A stretch of DNA of 64,000 nt from Hyphomicrobiales bacterium (GTDB taxonomy: Bacteria > Pseudomonadota > Alphaproteobacteria > Rhizobiales > Beijerinckiaceae). Made by a program: the position numbers and the translations under genes. The first letter of the stretch is position 1. Each line of letters starts with the position of its first letter. Shown here piece after piece: positions 51,485-60,656 of this stretch. Below the pieces are notes generated by a model. That model was given only the letters and a program-made list of their open reading frames with translations, did no database searches and had not been told where the DNA came from. The stretch covers positions 17,539 through 81,538 of the forward strand of contig JAIXTT010000112.1 of assembly GCA_027483795.1 (NCBI GenBank), in the 5' to 3' direction.

Positions 51485-54253
51485 ATGACGACCACTGCAC
51501 GCATGCTTCCGGCTCAGGCCCAAGGCCCGAGCCTCGCCTCGCTCACGGAGCGTTGCCTCGCGGCCGCCCGCGACGCCGCCGACGTTTCGGCGGGTCGGCG
51601 CGCCGTGGTCGACATCCTGCGCGACGAGGTCGCCCGCGGCCGAGCCGAAGCCGAAGCCGTCCTCTTCGCGAAGAAGGACGGCCTCGCCTGCGCCGGGCAT
51701 CTGTCGGGCGTCATGGATGCCTGCATCAAGGCGCTCTTCGCGGTGGCGACGAACGTCTTCTACCCCGTGCGCAATCCGTCGACGAGCGAACATCTCGCCG
51801 TCGCCGCCGTCGGCGGCTACGGCCGGGGAACGCTCGCGCCGGGCTCGGACATCGATCTCCTGATCCTCCTGCCCTACAAGAGCACGGGATGGTCGGAAAG
51901 CGTGGTGGAGGTGATCCTCTATGCGCTATGGGATCTCAAGCTCAAGGTCGGCCATTCGGTCCGGACCGTCGACGAATGCATCCGCGAGGGCCGCACGGAC
52001 CATACGATCCGGACCGCCCTTCTGGAGGCCCGCTTCCTGACCGGGACGGAGCGCCTCTACACGGAATTCGCACGCCGCTTCGACACCGAGATCGTGCAGT
52101 CGACCGCCGCGGAATTCGTCGCGGAGAAGCTCGCCGAGCGCGAGCGTCGCGTGTCGCGGGCGGGCTCGTCGCGATATCTGGTCGAACCGAACGTCAAGGA
52201 CGGCAAGGGCGGCCTACGCGACCTCAACACGCTGTTCTGGATCGCGAAATACGTCTATCGCGTGAAGGGCCCGGCGGAACTGGTCGCCGCCGGCGTCTTC
52301 GCCTCGGAGGAGCGGGAACTCTTCCATCGCTGCGAGGAATTCCTGTGGCGCGTCCGCTGCCACATGCATTTCGCGACGGGGCGGGCGGAGGAGCGCCTCT
52401 CCTTCGATCTGCAACGCGTCATCGCGGAGCGCCTCGGCTATGCCGGCCACGGCGGACTGTCCGGCGTCGAGCGCTTCATGAAGCGCTACTTCCTGATCGC
52501 CAAGGACGTCGGGGACCTCACCGCCATCCTCTGCGCGGCGCTCGAAGCGCGGCACAAGAAGCCCAAGGCGATGCTCGACCGCTTCGTCGGCCGATTCCGC
52601 CGGCGTTCCGGCGCCCTGCGCGAGACGAAGGACTTCGTTCTCGAAACCGAGCGGCTCACGGTGGCGAACCCGGACGTGTTCAAGTCCGATCCCGTCAATC
52701 TGATCCGGCTCTTCCGCCTCGCCGACAAGCTCAACCGGGCGATCCATCCCGACGCGACGCGGCTCGTGACGCGTTCGTTGGGGTTGGTCGATGCGACGCT
52801 GCGCACGAACCCCGAGGCGAACCGACTGTTTCTCGAGATCCTCACGTCGCGGAACGCGCCGGAAGTGGTACTGCGGCGGATGAACGAAACCGGTCTGCTC
52901 GGCCGCTTCGTCCCGCAATTCGGCCGCATCGTGGCGATGATGCAGTTCAACATGTACCACCACTATACGGTGGACGAGCATCTGCTGCGGTCCCTCGGCG
53001 TGCTGGCGGCCCTCGAAAACGGGCATCTCAAGGACGATCTTCCGGTCGCCAACGAAGTCCTGCCCACGATCCGAAACCGGACCGTCCTTCACGTCGCGCT
53101 GTTCCTGCACGACGTCGCCAAGGGCCGACCCGAGGACCATTCCGTCGCCGGCGCCCGTGTCGCGCGGCGGATCTGCCCGCGTCTCGGCCTGAACGACGCC
53201 GAGACCGAAGCGGTCGCCTGGCTGATCGAGCATCATCTCGACATGTCGACGACGGCCCAGAGCCGCGACCTTTCGGACCCGCGGACGATCGAGACCTTCG
53301 CCGCCACGGTGCAGACGCTCGAACGCCTGAAGATGCTCCTGGTGCTGACGGTCTGCGACATCATGGCGGTCGGCCCGGGCGTCTGGAACGGGTGGAAGGG
53401 CCAGCTCCTGCGCACGCTGTTCTGGGAAACGGAGATCGTGCTCGCCGGCGGGCATTCCAGCATCGACCGCGCGGGCCGCGTGGCCGCCTCGCAGGACGAG
53501 CTTCGCCGCGCGCTGCCGGGCTGGAGCGATTCCGAGATCGACGCCTACATCGCGCGGCACTATCCGGCCTATTGGCTCAAGGTGGACCTGCCGCGCCGCG
53601 TGAAGCATGCGGGCTTTCTCTTCGCCGCCGAAAGGAACATGCGTTCGCTCGCGACCGAGGTCTCGACCGACGCCTTCCGCGGCGTGACCGAACTCACCGT
53701 GGCCGCGCCCGACCATCCGCGCCTGCTCGCGATCATCACCGGCGCCTGCGCGGCCGCGGGAGCCAACATCGTCGATGCGCAGATCTTCACGACCACGGAC
53801 GGGGCGGCTCTCGACACGATCTTCATCTCGCGGGCCTTCGAACAGGACGAGGACGAGCTCAGGCGCGCCGCCCGCATCGCGCACGGCATCGAAAGAGCCC
53901 TCAAGGGCGAGATCCGGATCGCCGAAGCGGTGGCGGCGAAGTCGCCGTCACGCCCCGCCTCCCGCGCCTTCCACGTGGTCAGCGAGGTGGCGATCGACAA
54001 CGCCGCCTCGAACCGCCACACGGTCCTCGAAGTGGTCGGGCTCGATCGGCCGGGGCTTCTCTACGAACTCACGACCGCGTTGGCGAAGCTGAACCTGAAC
54101 ATCGCCTCGGCGCATATCGCGACCTTCGGCGAGAAGGCGGTCGACGTCTTCTACGTGACCGATCTGACGGGTTCGAAAGTGCTGCATGCCGGCCGCCAAG
54201 GCACGATCCGACGCATGCTGCTCGACGTGCTCGACGGCGTGCAGCCCGGGTGA
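51485..54253 (+). CDS. glnD: Bifunctional PII uridylyltransferase/uridylyl-removing enzyme
   Basis: 922 residues, normal GlnD length. Nucleotidyltransferase domain with GGYGRGTLAPGSDIDLLIL (about 100-120), the PII-uridylyltransferase helical domain, an HD phosphohydrolase domain (HDVAKGRPEDHS, HHLDMS) and two C-terminal ACT domains (ELTVAAPDHPRLLAIITG; VVGLDRPGLLYELTTAL) that bind glutamine. It modifies PII proteins according to nitrogen status and so links to the same RpoN world as the activator upstream, though through a different pathway. Start 51485 lacks a strong ribosome site. Confidence 0.97.
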   Translation: MTTTARMLPAQAQGPSLASLTERCLAAARDAADVSAGRRAVVDILRDEVARGRAEAEAVLFAKKDGLACAGHLSGVMDACIKALFAVATNVFYPVRNPSTSEHLAVAAVGGYGRGTLAPGSDIDLLILLPYKSTGWSESVVEVILYALWDLKLKVGHSVRTVDECIREGRTDHTIRTALLEARFLTGTERLYTEFARRFDTEIVQSTAAEFVAEKLAERERRVSRAGSSRYLVEPNVKDGKGGLRDLNTLFWIAKYVYRVKGPAELVAAGVFASEERELFHRCEEFLWRVRCHMHFATGRAEERLSFDLQRVIAERLGYAGHGGLSGVERFMKRYFLIAKDVGDLTAILCAALEARHKKPKAMLDRFVGRFRRRSGALRETKDFVLETERLTVANPDVFKSDPVNLIRLFRLADKLNRAIHPDATRLVTRSLGLVDATLRTNPEANRLFLEILTSRNAPEVVLRRMNETGLLGRFVPQFGRIVAMMQFNMYHHYTVDEHLLRSLGVLAALENGHLKDDLPVANEVLPTIRNRTVLHVALFLHDVAKGRPEDHSVAGARVARRICPRLGLNDAETEAVAWLIEHHLDMSTTAQSRDLSDPRTIETFAATVQTLERLKMLLVLTVCDIMAVGPGVWNGWKGQLLRTLFWETEIVLAGGHSSIDRAGRVAASQDELRRALPGWSDSEIDAYIARHYPAYWLKVDLPRRVKHAGFLFAAERNMRSLATEVSTDAFRGVTELTVAAPDHPRLLAIITGACAAAGANIVDAQIFTTTDGAALDTIFISRAFEQDEDELRRAARIAHGIERALKGEIRIAEAVAAKSPSRPASRAFHVVSEVAIDNAASNRHTVLEVVGLDRPGLLYELTTALAKLNLNIASAHIATFGEKAVDVFYVTDLTGSKVLHAGRQGTIRRMLLDVLDGVQPG

Positions 54254-54277
54254 CCGCTCTCCCGCGCCCCGGAAAGT

Positions 54278-54306
54278 CTTGATTTTCCGCGCCCGCGGAC
54301 TGATAT
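54278..54306 (+). promoter_or_regulatory. Candidate promoter for grpE
   Basis: CTTGAT (54278-54283) and TGATAT (54301-54306) are separated by exactly 17 bp in the short gap before grpE. The -35 resembles that used by heat-shock sigma-32 (CTTGAA), fitting a chaperone gene, while the -10 is nearer the housekeeping form. A start site near 54313 would leave the ATG at 54320 almost leaderless. Confidence 0.45.
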
Positions 54307-54349
54307 CGCGCATGCATCCATGACCACGAACGAGGCCGAGCGACCGCCC

Positions 54350-54934
54350 ATGTCCGACCCGAACAAGCCCGCCGACACCGAACGCGACCCCGCCCGCGAC
54401 GAAGCCCCGCCCGCGGAGTCCGCCGCCGCCGAGGCTGCGGGGACGCCGGATCAGGCCGAGGCTCTCGCGACGGAAAACGCGGCCTTGAAGGACCGCCTCC
54501 TTCGCACGCTGGCGGACATGGAGAATCTCCGCCGCCGGACCGAGAAGGAGATCGCGGACGCCCGCGCCTATGCGGTGACGGGTTTCGCGCGCGACATGCT
54601 GAACGTCGCCGACAATGTCCGGCGCGCGATCGAAAGCGTCGCCGCCGAGGATCGCGCGGCGCACGGCGTCAAGCCGCTCCTCGAAGGGATCGAGCTGACC
54701 GAGCGCGACCTCCTCAACACGCTCGAACGCCACGGCATCCGCCGCATCGAGCCCAAGGGCGAGCGCTTCGATCCGAACCGCCATCAGGCGATGTTCGAGA
54801 TCGACGATCCGAATGCGGTCGCGGGAACCGTTCTGCAGGTCATGCAGGCGGGGTTCTCGATCGGTGAACGCGTCCTCCGCCCCGCCCTCGTGGGCGTCGC
54901 GAAGGGCGGCCCGAAATCGTCCGATCCGGCCTGA
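54350..54934 (+). CDS. grpE: Nucleotide exchange factor GrpE
   Basis: 194 residues from ATG 54350, which has GAGG upstream; the ATG at 54320 is alternative and adds ten residues. A disordered acidic/Ala-rich N-terminus (about 1-45) leads into the long coiled-coil (ENAALKDRLLRTLADMENLRRRTEKE) and the C-terminal beta domain ending QAGFSIGERVLRPALVGVAKG, the GrpE signature. Releases ADP from DnaK. dnaK itself is not in the window. Confidence 0.96.
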   Translation: MSDPNKPADTERDPARDEAPPAESAAAEAAGTPDQAEALATENAALKDRLLRTLADMENLRRRTEKEIADARAYAVTGFARDMLNVADNVRRAIESVAAEDRAAHGVKPLLEGIELTERDLLNTLERHGIRRIEPKGERFDPNRHQAMFEIDDPNAVAGTVLQVMQAGFSIGERVLRPALVGVAKGGPKSSDPA

Positions 54935-54938
54935 TCCG

Positions 54939-55574
54939 TTGATCGGTCCCGATATCGGCTTCCTCGTCGAGCGGATCGGCGTCGCCGTCTTCGCCCTTTC
55001 CGGCGCGCTCGTCGCCGCACGGAAGGGCATGGATCCTTTCGGCTTCGCGTTGCTCGCCACGGTCACGGGCGTCGGCGGCGGCTCCCTGCGCGACGTCCTG
55101 CTCGGCCGACCCGCCTTCTGGATTCAGGATCCGACGGACCCGGTGATCTGCGTGGCGGTCGCCTTGGCCCTTTACTTCCATGGGCGGCGGCGCGGCCTCG
55201 CCTTTTTCGGCGGCGGAGGGCGGATTCTGGTGTGGGCCGACGCGATGGGGCTGGCGATCTTCGCCGTCGTCGGGTCGGCGACGGCCTTGGCGGCGGGCGC
55301 GCCGCCGATCACGGCGGTGGTGCTGGGTACGCTCACCGCGACCTTCGGCGGGATCATCCGCGACATCCTCGCGGGCGACGTGCCTCTCGTCCTTCATCGC
55401 GAGATCTACGTCACGGCGGCCTTTCTCGGAGCGGCCGTGCATGCAGGCGCCGTCTCGGCGGGACTGCCGGGCTTCATTGCCGGGGCGGCGGGCATCGGCT
55501 CGGCCTTCGTGCTCCGGGCGTTGGCGATCCTCAAGGATTGGTCGCTGCCGCCCTATGTCGAAGCCGGACGCTGA
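54939..55574 (+). CDS. TRIC/YadS-type (UPF0126) membrane channel protein
   Basis: 211 residues with seven predicted helices in two repeats, each with a Gly-rich turn: TGVGGGSLRDVLLGRPAFW and TATFGGIIRDILAGDVPLV. These match prokaryotic TRIC cation-channel relatives (UPF0126). No ATG or GTG precedes the first helix in frame, so TTG at 54939, five bases after the grpE stop, is the best start. Its 3' end overlaps the opposing alkB gene by 22 bp. Confidence 0.88.
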   Translation: MIGPDIGFLVERIGVAVFALSGALVAARKGMDPFGFALLATVTGVGGGSLRDVLLGRPAFWIQDPTDPVICVAVALALYFHGRRRGLAFFGGGGRILVWADAMGLAIFAVVGSATALAAGAPPITAVVLGTLTATFGGIIRDILAGDVPLVLHREIYVTAAFLGAAVHAGAVSAGLPGFIAGAAGIGSAFVLRALAILKDWSLPPYVEAGR

Positions 55575-56200
55575 AACGGGGTCACCCTGCGCAGCGTGAG
55601 ATTGAGACGCCCGCCCTTTTCCAAAAGGGTCGAGGAGCCGGGGATCAGCCGGTCGACCCCGTGGAAGGCGAGCCGAGCCTCGCCGCCGAAGACGAGGACG
55701 TCGCCCGAGGCGAGGCGGAAGGAGCGAGTCGGATCCCGGCGCGAGATTCCGCCGAGCCTGAAAACCGCCGTTTCGCCGAGCGAGACGGACAGCACGGGCG
55801 CGTCGAAGGTCGCCTCGTCGCGATCCTGATGGAGTCCCATCCGCGCGGCCGACGAGTAGAAATTCACGAGACAGGCTTCGGGCGGAGCCGGACAATCGGC
55901 CAAGGTCTCCCATAAGGCGAGGACGCGGCCCGGAATCGGCGGCCAGGGGAGGCCGGTCTCGGGATGCGACGGCACGTAGCGGTAACCCGCTTCGTCGGCG
56001 ACCCAGCCGAGCGCGCCGCAATTCGTCATGCGGACGGAGAGGGGCGCGCCGGTGCGCGGCATCCGCGGCGTGAAGAAGGGCGCGACCGCGGCCGCGCCCC
56101 TGAGTTCGTCGACCATTGCCCGCTGTGCGGGCGGGTCGAGGAGGCCGGGGTAATGAATGACCCCGGGCCGAACGGCGAGGCCCTGCGGCTTCGCCGTCAC
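55553..56200 (-). CDS. alkB: Alpha-ketoglutarate-dependent dioxygenase AlkB
   Basis: 215 residues. Fe(II) ligands His124-x-Asp126 (GLHQDRDE) and His180 (LAFHGVDR), with Arg198 (GRLNLTLRRV) for 2-oxoglutarate; the last Arg of the RxNxTxR motif is present. Oxidatively removes alkyl groups from nucleobases. It starts 5 bp after the secB stop and is probably read with it. 22-bp convergent overlap with the TRIC gene. Confidence 0.92.
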   Translation of the reverse strand: MTAKPQGLAVRPGVIHYPGLLDPPAQRAMVDELRGAAAVAPFFTPRMPRTGAPLSVRMTNCGALGWVADEAGYRYVPSHPETGLPWPPIPGRVLALWETLADCPAPPEACLVNFYSSAARMGLHQDRDEATFDAPVLSVSLGETAVFRLGGISRRDPTRSFRLASGDVLVFGGEARLAFHGVDRLIPGSSTLLEKGGRLNLTLRRVTPFQRPAST

Positions 56201-56204
56201 CGGA

Positions 56205-56657
56205 TCAGGCCTGCTGCACGCGCTGACGATAAAGCGCGGCGAAATCGATCGGGTCGATGAAGAGCGGCGGGAAACCGCCGTTGCGGACGGCGTCCGCGAC
56301 GATCTGGCGCGCGAAGGGAAAGAGCAGGCGCGGGCATTCGATCATCACGATCGGGTGGAGGCTTTCCTGCGGCACGCCGGTGAGGCGGAAGATTCCGGAA
56401 TAGGCGAGTTCGAAACCGAACAGCAGGTCGGGAGCCTCGCCCGCACGCCCTTCGAGCGTCAGTTCGACCTCGAAATCCGTCTCCGACAAGGGCGTGGCAT
56501 TGACGTTGACCGAAATCGAGATGTCCGGCGCCTTGGTCTGCGGGCCCAGCGAACGCGGCGCATTCGGGTTCTCGAAGGAGAAGTCCTTGATGTACTGCGC
56601 GAGCGCGTTGAGCGTCGGGCCCTGTTCCTGATGGGCGCCGTTCGGGGCGTCGGTCAT
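56205..56657 (-). CDS. secB: Protein-export chaperone SecB
   Basis: 150 residues. Typical SecB core: [72 protein letters not shown]. Tetrameric cytoplasmic chaperone for Sec substrates. The ATG at 56657 follows GGAGAAACG; longer frames are non-coding. Divergent from the Tim44-domain gene, a common alphaproteobacterial order. Confidence 0.97.
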   Translation of the reverse strand: MTDAPNGAHQEQGPTLNALAQYIKDFSFENPNAPRSLGPQTKAPDISISVNVNATPLSETDFEVELTLEGRAGEAPDLLFGFELAYSGIFRLTGVPQESLHPIVMIECPRLLFPFARQIVADAVRNGGFPPLFIDPIDFAALYRQRVQQA

Positions 56658-56866
56658 CGTCCGTTTCTCCTGATGCGGGCCCGCCCCGGCGGGGCCGAGT
56701 CCCCGTGAGCGAGGGTCGTGCGGGGCTAACACGCCCGCAGCCCTCCGGCAAGAACGCGGAAAAATCGGTACGCGGACGAGCGGCGCCGTCATGTTGTGAT
56801 CGGACGGCCGAGCCCTATATCATCGCGACGAAGCGCAGTGCGGTGCGCGGCATTTGAAGGCCGACG

Positions 56867-57568
56867 ATGCAGGATTCCTCCGATTTCGCCACGATCATCT
56901 TTCTCGGGCTCGCCGCCTTCGTGATCTGGCGGCTCTATTCCGTGCTCGGCATGCGGACCGGGCAGGAAGGCAAGCCGATGGACATGATCAGGCCCGCCTC
57001 GGGTTCCGCCGAGAGCAAGGTCGTCCAACTCCCGAATGCGAGGCCCGCCCCCGAGGAGGAGCCCGTCGTCCAGATCGATCCCGATCGCTGGCGGGGCTTC
57101 GCCGAGGCGGATTCGCCCGTAGCGGAGGGTCTCGACGCGATCGCCGCCGCAGAGGGCGGCTTCGACGCGCGCGGCTTCCGCGAAGGCGCGAAGGGCGCCT
57201 ATGAGATGATCGTCACGGCCTTCGCGGGCGGAGACCGCCGCATGCTGCGGGACCTCCTCGCCAAGGACGTGTTCGAAGGCTTCGCGCAGGCGATCACGGA
57301 CCGGGAGAAGCGCGGCGAGACGGTCACCACGACCTTCGTGTCCATCGACAAGGCCGAATTCGTCGACGTCCGGATGCGCGGCCGCACGGCCCAGATCACC
57401 ATCCGTTTCGTCTGCAAGCTCATCACCGCCACGCGCAACGCGGAAGGCACGGTGGTCGACGGATCCGCCGACAAGGTGGTCGACGTCGTCGACGTCTGGA
57501 CCTTCGCCCGCGAGACGGGCAGCCGCGATCCGAATTGGAAGCTCGTGGCGACCGAAGCCGGTCAGTGA
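56867..57568 (+). CDS. Tim44-domain inner-membrane protein (TimA-like)
   Basis: 233 residues. One N-terminal membrane helix (about 8-25, FATIIFLGLAAFVIWRLYSVLG), a polar linker with PMDMIRP, and a C-terminal Tim44/NTF2-like domain (EGAKGAYEMIVTAFAGGDRRML, FVDVRMRGRTAQITIRFVC, DVWTFARETGSRDPNWKLV). It is the bacterial relative of mitochondrial Tim44; its role is not well established but it is always near export genes. GTG/ATG choice unambiguous at 56867. Confidence 0.9.
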   Translation: MQDSSDFATIIFLGLAAFVIWRLYSVLGMRTGQEGKPMDMIRPASGSAESKVVQLPNARPAPEEEPVVQIDPDRWRGFAEADSPVAEGLDAIAAAEGGFDARGFREGAKGAYEMIVTAFAGGDRRMLRDLLAKDVFEGFAQAITDREKRGETVTTTFVSIDKAEFVDVRMRGRTAQITIRFVCKLITATRNAEGTVVDGSADKVVDVVDVWTFARETGSRDPNWKLVATEAGQ

Positions 57569-57572
57569 CGCC

Positions 57573-58604
57573 GTGCGGAGCGCGTCCGGGCCGGGCGGCG
57601 CGCGGCTGAGGCCTTCGGCGCTGTTCGCCTCGCCCGTCTGGGCGGCGGACGATCATGCGGCGGCCTATGGCGGCTTTCTCGAAACGGCTCGCCGCATTGC
57701 GGCCGGGGGCGATGCGCTCCGGACGGGGCGCATGCCGCGCCCTTCGCTCCTGCGGGTCTGCCGGGCGGCGGCGGAGGCGGGGCGTCTGGGCCCGGCCGCG
57801 GCCCGCGCCTTCTTCGAAACGCGGTTCCGCCCGCTCGACGTCCTGCCGCCGAACGGCGAAGCCTTTCTCACGGGCTATTACGAGCCGGAAATCCCGGCCT
57901 CGCCCGTCCGGACGGACGCGTTTCCGTCTCCCGCGCTGCGGCCGCCCGACGATCTCGACCGCATCGCGCCCCAGCCCGAACGCTCGGCCATTCTCGACGG
58001 AGCGCTCGCCGGGCGCGGGCTCGAACTCGTCTGGCTGGACCCGATCGAGCTGTTCTTCGCGCAGATCCAGGGCTCCGCACGAATACGCTTTCCGGACGGC
58101 AGGCGCATGCGGCTCGCCTATGCCGGGCGGAACGGTCGCCCCTATCGCGCGATCGGCCGGATCGTGGTCGACGAAGGCCATGTTCCGCGCGAAGAGATGA
58201 CGATGCAGCGGCTCAAGGCCTGGCTCCGCGCCGATGCGGCGGAAGCCGACAGGGTCATGCGGATGAATCCGTCCTACGTCTTCTTCCGCCTCGTGCCGGA
58301 CGATCCCTCGCGCGGTCCGGTCGGGGCGGCCGGCGTGCCGCTGTCGCCGATGCGCTCGATCGCCGTCGACCGCACGCTCTGGAGCTACGGCACGCCCTTC
58401 TTCCTGTCCGCGGACCTGCCGGAACCCGAGGGCGGATCCTCGCGCTTCGACGCCTTGACGGTGGCACAGGACACCGGAACGGCGATCACCGGGCCCGCGC
58501 GGATCGACCTGTTCTACGGTTCGGGGCCCGAGGCGGGTGAACGGGCCGGCCTCGTACGCCATTCCGGAAGCCTGACCGTCCTTCTGCCGCGGAGCGGAAC
58601 ATGA
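57573..58604 (+). CDS. mltA: Membrane-bound lytic murein transglycosylase A
   Basis: 343 residues from GTG 57573, 4 bp after the Tim44-gene stop. The MltA domain (FLTGYYEPEIPAS, LVWLDPIELFFAQIQGSARI, NPSYVFFRLV) and 3D domain (AVDRTLWSYGTPFFL, VAQDTGTAITGPARIDLFYG with the catalytic Asp) are complete. Cleaves peptidoglycan between MurNAc and GlcNAc. No hydrophobic signal or lipobox precedes the domain, which begins within about 22 residues; export route is therefore unclear. Confidence 0.93.
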   Translation: MRSASGPGGARLRPSALFASPVWAADDHAAAYGGFLETARRIAAGGDALRTGRMPRPSLLRVCRAAAEAGRLGPAAARAFFETRFRPLDVLPPNGEAFLTGYYEPEIPASPVRTDAFPSPALRPPDDLDRIAPQPERSAILDGALAGRGLELVWLDPIELFFAQIQGSARIRFPDGRRMRLAYAGRNGRPYRAIGRIVVDEGHVPREEMTMQRLKAWLRADAAEADRVMRMNPSYVFFRLVPDDPSRGPVGAAGVPLSPMRSIAVDRTLWSYGTPFFLSADLPEPEGGSSRFDALTVAQDTGTAITGPARIDLFYGSGPEAGERAGLVRHSGSLTVLLPRSGT

Positions 58605-59200
58605 CGGGCCGTCGCCGCCGCACGCTCACCGGGCCCGAAATCGAACTCTGGCACCTCGTGACGCGTCACGTGGAACCGCTGGCGGGACGCGAGCGCCCCG
58701 CGCCGCCGCCGGGCGACGCCCTCCCGACCGCCCCCGCTGCGCCCCCCGGAACGACCGCGGAGCCCGGCGGCCCGGCGGCCGCAAAGGCGGCGGGCGGGCG
58801 ACGCACCGTGCCGCCGCCCGCTCTGCCGCCCTTGGCGCCGCTCGAGCGCAAGCTGAAGCGCGGCCTCGCCCGCGGCACGCATCCTGTCGATGCCGTGCTC
58901 GATCTTCACGGCATGCGGCAGGACGAGGCCCATGCGAGGCTGCGCGCCTTCATCGCGCGGTCGCGGGAAGCGGGCGCCGTCGTCGTGCTCGTGGTCACGG
59001 GCAAGGGCGCAAGAGCGGCCGAGAGCGGGGGCGCGGGGGAAGAGCGGGGCGTGCTGCGCCGCATGGTGCCGCATTGGCTGCGGATGCCCGATCTCCGACC
59101 GATGGTCATGGGCTTCGAGGAGGCCGCGCCGCATCGCGGCGGAGCGGGCGCGCTCCATGTCCGGCTGCGGCGTCGCGGCGGCCCGGAGGATCGGACATGA
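58601..59200 (+). CDS. Smr domain protein (MutS2 C-terminal-like)
   Basis: 199 residues. Residues about 25-80 are a Pro/Ala/Gly-rich low-complexity linker; the Smr domain (about 95-195) has DLHGMRQDEAHARL, VVVLVVTGKG and HRGGAGALHVRLRR. Smr domains have nicking or nuclease activity on DNA or RNA. ATG overlaps the mltA stop as ATGA; its own stop overlaps the next start the same way. Confidence 0.92.
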   Translation: MTGRRRRTLTGPEIELWHLVTRHVEPLAGRERPAPPPGDALPTAPAAPPGTTAEPGGPAAAKAAGGRRTVPPPALPPLAPLERKLKRGLARGTHPVDAVLDLHGMRQDEAHARLRAFIARSREAGAVVVLVVTGKGARAAESGGAGEERGVLRRMVPHWLRMPDLRPMVMGFEEAAPHRGGAGALHVRLRRRGGPEDRT

Positions 59201-59580
59201 CGCCCTTCGGCGCGAAGATGCGTGCCCTGCGGGCGGAACGGGGCGTCTCGCTCAAGGAGATGGCCGATGCGTTGGGCGTCACGCCGACCTATCTCTCCGC
59301 GTTGGAGCACGGACGACGGGGAAAGCCGAACTGGGCCTTCATCCAGCGCGTGATCCATTTCTTCAACGTGATCTGGGACGATGCCGAGGAGATCGCGCGG
59401 CTCGCCGACATCTCCCATCCGCGCATCGTGATCGATACCGCGGGGCTCGACCCCGCCGCCACCGCCTTCGCCAACCGGCTCTCGCGGACGATCGACAGGC
59501 TCGACGGGCCTGCGCTCGACCGCCTGCGCAGAACGCTCGAAGACGCCTTGGAGGAGACCCGGATCGACCCTCCGGCTTGA
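59197..59580 (+). CDS. XRE-family helix-turn-helix regulator
   Basis: 127 residues. N-terminal HTH_3 domain (MRALRAERGVSLKEMADAL, TPTYLSALEHGRRGKPNW) followed by a helical tail with no recognisable ligand or protease domain. The ATG at 59197 overlaps the smr stop by 4 bp (ATGA). Conserved position after mltA-smr suggests a small housekeeping regulator; targets unknown. Confidence 0.9.
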   Translation: MTPFGAKMRALRAERGVSLKEMADALGVTPTYLSALEHGRRGKPNWAFIQRVIHFFNVIWDDAEEIARLADISHPRIVIDTAGLDPAATAFANRLSRTIDRLDGPALDRLRRTLEDALEETRIDPPA

Positions 59581-59633
59581 CCGCCGCCCGATCAGGGTGC
59601 GACACCGCGCGCGTCCGCTTTCAAGGAGCCGCC

Positions 59634-60632
59634 ATGACTCTCCGCTACGACGTTCTCGGCCTCGGCAACGCCATCGTCGACGTGCTCGCCCGCACCGAAG
59701 ACGATTTCCTCGTCGCGCACGGGCTTGCGAAAGGTTCGATGCGCCTGATCGAGGAGGCTGAAGCCGAGCGGCTCTATGCGGCGATGGGTCCTGCGAGGAT
59801 CATTTCGGGCGGCTCGGCGGCGAACACGATCGTCGGCGTCGCATCGCTCGGCGGCTCGGCCGCCTTCGTCGGGAAGGTGAAGACGGACGAGGTCGGCCGA
59901 CTCTTCACCCACGACATCCGCGCCGCGGGCGTGGCCTTCGACGGGAGCCCCGCCGCGGACGGCGCCGCGACCGCCCGCAGCTTCATCCTCGTGACGCCCG
60001 ACGGCGAGCGGACGATGAACACCTATCTCGGCGCCTGCCGCGATCTCGGACCGGACGACGTCGATCCCGACGCGGTGCGCGCCTCGCGGATCGTCTATAT
60101 GGAAGGCTATCTCTGGGATCCCCCGGCGGCCAAGGACGCTTTCCGCAAGGCCGCGACCGTCGCGCATGCGGCGGGCAATGCGGTCGCGCTGACGCTTTCG
60201 GATTCCTTCTGCGTCGACCGCTATCGCGACGAGTTCCTCGGCTTGCTGCGCGACGGCTCCGTCGACGTGCTCTTCGCCAACGAACATGAACTCAAGAGCC
60301 TCTACGCGACCGCGGATTTCGACACGGCGCTCGCGGAGCTCCGGAATGAGAAGGTGCTCGCGGCGGTGACGCGTTCGGAGAAGGGTTCGGTGGTGGTCGC
60401 GCGCGGCGAGACGCTCTCGGTCCCGGCGCATCCCGTCGAGAAGCTCGTCGACACGACGGGCGCGGGCGACCTCTTCGCCGCGGGCTTCCTCTACGGCCTC
60501 GCCCGTGGCGCAGCGCATGTCGACTGCGCACGCCTCGGGGCGCTGGCCGCGGCCGAGATCATCCAGCACATGGGCGCGAGGCCCGAAGTCCGGCTGAAGG
60601 ATCTCGCCGCCGAGAGCGGCTTCGCGCTCTGA
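59634..60632 (+). CDS. PfkB-family carbohydrate kinase (adenosine kinase-like)
   Basis: 332 residues. Ribokinase fold with GLGNAIVDVLA, the Gly-rich SGGSAANTIVGVASLGG, and the C-terminal signature DTTGAGDLFAAGFLYGL with the catalytic Asp. The N-terminal lid sequence is like bacterial adenosine kinase-annotated proteins of Rhizobiales. AAGGAG lies before the ATG at 59634. Convergent with trpS. Confidence 0.92.
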   Translation: MTLRYDVLGLGNAIVDVLARTEDDFLVAHGLAKGSMRLIEEAEAERLYAAMGPARIISGGSAANTIVGVASLGGSAAFVGKVKTDEVGRLFTHDIRAAGVAFDGSPAADGAATARSFILVTPDGERTMNTYLGACRDLGPDDVDPDAVRASRIVYMEGYLWDPPAAKDAFRKAATVAHAAGNAVALTLSDSFCVDRYRDEFLGLLRDGSVDVLFANEHELKSLYATADFDTALAELRNEKVLAAVTRSEKGSVVVARGETLSVPAHPVEKLVDTTGAGDLFAAGFLYGLARGAAHVDCARLGALAAAEIIQHMGARPEVRLKDLAAESGFAL

Positions 60633-60656
60633 CCGGTCCGACCTCGACGGCGCGGA

